From assembly GCF_021646545.1 (NCBI RefSeq), contig NZ_JAKIRP010000010.1, positions 62,001 through 126,000 on the forward strand: a stretch of 64,000 nt of DNA, read 5' to 3'. The position numbers were made by a program, and so were the translations under genes. This DNA is from Chitinophaga filiformis. GTDB lineage: Bacteria > Bacteroidota > Bacteroidia > Chitinophagales > Chitinophagaceae. This document shows, in pieces, positions 62,162-64,000 of the stretch (position 1 is the first letter of the stretch; each line of letters starts with the position of its first letter). The notes under the pieces were generated by a model, which saw only the letters and a program-made list of their open reading frames with translations, was not told the DNA's origin and made no database searches.

Positions 62162-63194
62162 CCCTGAACCTTGGATTATTCCGGAAATAGAAGATGATCT
62201 CCCAGTCGCCCTTCTGATAAATATTGAAATTCAGGTCCAGTACACCGATCTCTCTGATATTCCCAAATCCCAGCCTGCTGAAGCTGAACTTCACGTAAGC
62301 CTGTGAGCCGTCTCCATTTGTATATCGTGTTTTGAAGCGCATTACCGGTACCGGATAAGCAACCTGGTAAGTGACCTCTGTTGCCGTCATCTGTTTGTTG
62401 AAGCCATGTAAAAGGGAATCCCAGGGTGTGAGATTGAATTTCTCAGGATTGATAGGCAGAGAATCCTTATCCATGAACTTGAAGGATAAAGAATTGCCAT
62501 CTCCTTTACGATGAAAGAATACCCTGACACTATCGCCTTTCAGCTGCAGATTGGTGCCGTCGTCTATCATGTTGTATACACCCGGGTGATTGTAGATCAG
62601 CTCAAATACGGATGAATCATTAGGGTTGGGATAATTCGCGCGATGCATGCCTGTGATCGCATCATATTCATAAGGTGCATAAGGCTGTTCCCTGAATGGC
62701 ATCAGTGACAGGTCCTTGTACATATTGGTACCACCGGAATTGGAAGCTTCTACATCGAACAAATAACCGGAGTCTGGTTGCTGGCGCATGGGTGTACTGT
62801 TTGCTTCTGCCCAAAGCACAAAATCGCCCGATTGTTGTCTTACCTCAAAAACCGAATGTGTCTCTATTCCACGTTTGGCTTCTATCTCTGCCAGCGATTT
62901 TTCCTCGCCGGTATAAGTCGCCTTCCAGACCAATGTCTGCACTTGCTGCTCAAAATCATTGGTGGGTTTACCATCCTTCTTATACCTGACATTCAGTATA
63001 CGGAAGTTGATCGGTGTGGTAGAGTTGTCTGTATTAAAGATCTGAGAATATAAAGTCGTTCTTCCCAGTATTGGAGAGAATACCCGCTGGTTATACACCG
63101 CTCGTTTGCTGAGATAGTCGAGATCATCTGCCGCCCATTTCCTGCAGGCGAAGAGCAACAGTGATAAAGACAGTAATATAAAAAGTCGTCGCAT
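62154..63194 (-). CDS. DUF5007-type lipoprotein
   Basis: This is a 346-residue lipoprotein with lipobox SLSLLLFACRKW. The mature protein reads as a single beta-rich unit with YNQRVFSPILGRTTLYSQIF, STTPINFRILNVRYKKDG, an acidic central part, and a C-terminal YVKFSFSRLGFGNIREIGVL / WEIIFYFRNNPRF. This matches the DUF5007 profile I know from SusC/SusD-linked surface proteins. No catalytic motif is visible. It is 13 bases downstream of the CBM6 protein and overlaps susC by eight bases, so it is likely translated together with SusC. A surface-exposed binding subunit is plausible. Confidence 0.75.
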   Translation of the reverse strand: MRRLFILLSLSLLLFACRKWAADDLDYLSKRAVYNQRVFSPILGRTTLYSQIFNTDNSTTPINFRILNVRYKKDGKPTNDFEQQVQTLVWKATYTGEEKSLAEIEAKRGIETHSVFEVRQQSGDFVLWAEANSTPMRQQPDSGYLFDVEASNSGGTNMYKDLSLMPFREQPYAPYEYDAITGMHRANYPNPNDSSVFELIYNHPGVYNMIDDGTNLQLKGDSVRVFFHRKGDGNSLSFKFMDKDSLPINPEKFNLTPWDSLLHGFNKQMTATEVTYQVAYPVPVMRFKTRYTNGDGSQAYVKFSFSRLGFGNIREIGVLDLNFNIYQKGDWEIIFYFRNNPRFRDE

Positions 63195-63207
63195 GGGTAG
63201 TAATGTT

Positions 63208-64000
63208 TTAGTTTAATGGCCGGAATGTGACAGACTTCACATCAAATCCTTCGTGGTCTACAAAGAAGCGCATCACATGCGTTCCTTTGGTGAGATAGAC
63301 ACTGGTGGTGACGTTCTGTCTTTTATGATAATTGCCGGTGTTAGGCATTTTCAGCTGGCCTGTAACATCTACTCCGTCAAACTCAAGGTGAACAACCCCA
63401 TCACTCCTTTCAGAGCCGGCAAGTATGGATGCGTTATAGTAGCCAGTTTCTTTTACCACCACTGTGTAGTTCATCCATTCGCCTGTACCTGTCCACCCTA
63501 CCTGGTAGCCGCCCCCTTCATTTCTGGCGAAGTCAATATCCACACCTTCAGAGGGGCGGTATTTGCCACCATTATTTTCCGTGTTATTATCATGATAAGC
63601 AACACCTTCCCCGCCGCTGTCAAAGTCTTCCAGCGTGATCACACCGGGAATGGTCATAGGAGCACCTTTGCGCAGGAATTTGAGGTAACGCAGATCGAAG
63701 TTGGCAAAGTCAAAATATATCTTCATCAGATGTCGGCCTGCGGTCAGTTGCACGGTCGTAGTAATATCACGGAAAGTATCATAGCCACCAGTTCCCGGCA
63801 TCACTAAAGCACTACCTACTACCGGCTTTCCATCCATTTCAAGGTGTACCCTGCCATCACTTCCGCCGCTACCATAACGCAAAGTCATATCATACTCACC
63901 CGTCTCGGTCACCTCTACGGTGTAATCCATCCACTCTCCAGTCTCTGTCCATCCTACCTTGAGTCCATTTTCACTGGACGCGGTAGTAATATCCACCTGA
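63208..64000 (-). CDS. Double CBM6 carbohydrate-binding protein, C-terminal part (cut by window edge)
   Basis: Only the C-terminal 263 codons are visible and the frame runs off the right edge. There are two consecutive CBM6 modules (about 1-110 and 118-262 of the visible part). Each has the paired aromatic platform typical of the family: GWTETGEWMDYTVEVTETGEY and GWTGTGEWMNYTVVVKETGYY. Each continues with GGSDGRVHLEMDGKPV or RSDGVVHLEFDGVDV and a closing strand such as GTHVMRFFVDHEGFDV. CBM6 binds xylan, beta-glucans or agarose-type chains depending on the pocket. A catalytic domain may lie upstream outside the window. It is the first visible gene of the second SusC/SusD operon. Confidence 0.88.
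   Translation of the reverse strand, partial: QVDITTASSENGLKVGWTETGEWMDYTVEVTETGEYDMTLRYGSGGSDGRVHLEMDGKPVVGSALVMPGTGGYDTFRDITTTVQLTAGRHLMKIYFDFANFDLRYLKFLRKGAPMTIPGVITLEDFDSGGEGVAYHDNNTENNGGKYRPSEGVDIDFARNEGGGYQVGWTGTGEWMNYTVVVKETGYYNASILAGSERSDGVVHLEFDGVDVTGQLKMPNTGNYHKRQNVTTSVYLTKGTHVMRFFVDHEGFDVKSVTFRPLN

Overview
The window comes from a Bacteroidota chromosome, most likely a Chitinophagaceae member such as Chitinophaga (inference). The evidence is two SusC/SusD pairs, a type IX secretion C-terminal sorting domain, many SPII lipoproteins, a bifunctional HisB, the hisG-D-C-B order and TAnnTTTG-type -7 promoter boxes. No rRNA, tRNA, IS element, prophage or CRISPR array was seen. Every convincing gene lies on the minus strand except one response regulator and one speculative 52-codon ORF, so the text below reads from high to low coordinates.

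1-7.5 kb is amino-acid biosynthesis. It holds trpE and the start of trpG, and hisG-hisD-hisC-hisB. Each transcript begins with a 17-codon leader peptide, one with three consecutive Trp codons and one with HTHHHHH. Each leader is followed by a terminator hairpin and a competing antiterminator, so both look like ribosome-mediated attenuators. Between the two operons, 1.85-2.9 kb has no gene. It carries a 61-bp tandem repeat, a pyrimidine-skewed stretch and two members of a palindromic repeat family whose third member is at 31.8 kb.

7.6-43.6 kb is a large pectin-type polysaccharide utilization locus. From the promoter end it encodes SusC, SusD, a PL1-like lyase, a beta-helix/DUF6298 protein, a GH140-like enzyme, a GH43-like lipoprotein, a beta-propeller protein, a GH78-sialidase fusion, a Tat-exported TIM-barrel protein, a GH106-propeller fusion, GH2, GH78, a CE8 pectin methylesterase, an (alpha/alpha)6 glycosidase and a GH3 enzyme. 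Many of the genes overlap by 4-22 bp, which implies translational coupling. A nearly identical 26-bp motif precedes both the susC unit and the methylesterase unit, suggesting one regulator. The enzymes imply removal of L-rhamnose, apiose, arabinose, galactose or glucuronate and methyl esters from rhamnogalacturonan-like pectin. A DUF1778/GNAT toxin-antitoxin pair with an operator-like palindrome over its promoter sits inside the locus at 10 kb.

44-52 kb is a mixed region: a T9SS-sorted Ig-like surface protein, a decayed gene, an AraC regulator with an unknown partner, an orphan CheY-like response regulator, a GH172 (DUF2961) enzyme, and a macro-domain hydrolase behind an unknown exported protein.

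52-64 kb is a second SusC/SusD operon, cut by the right edge. It encodes a double-CBM6 protein, a DUF5007 lipoprotein, SusC, SusD, a fasciclin lipoprotein, an IPT/delta-60 repeat lipoprotein, a phosphodiesterase-LamG lipoprotein and a DUF1735-F5/8C lipoprotein, and it ends in a strong terminator. No classical glycoside hydrolase or lyase is visible in this part, so its substrate is unknown. It is the best candidate here for an undescribed system.
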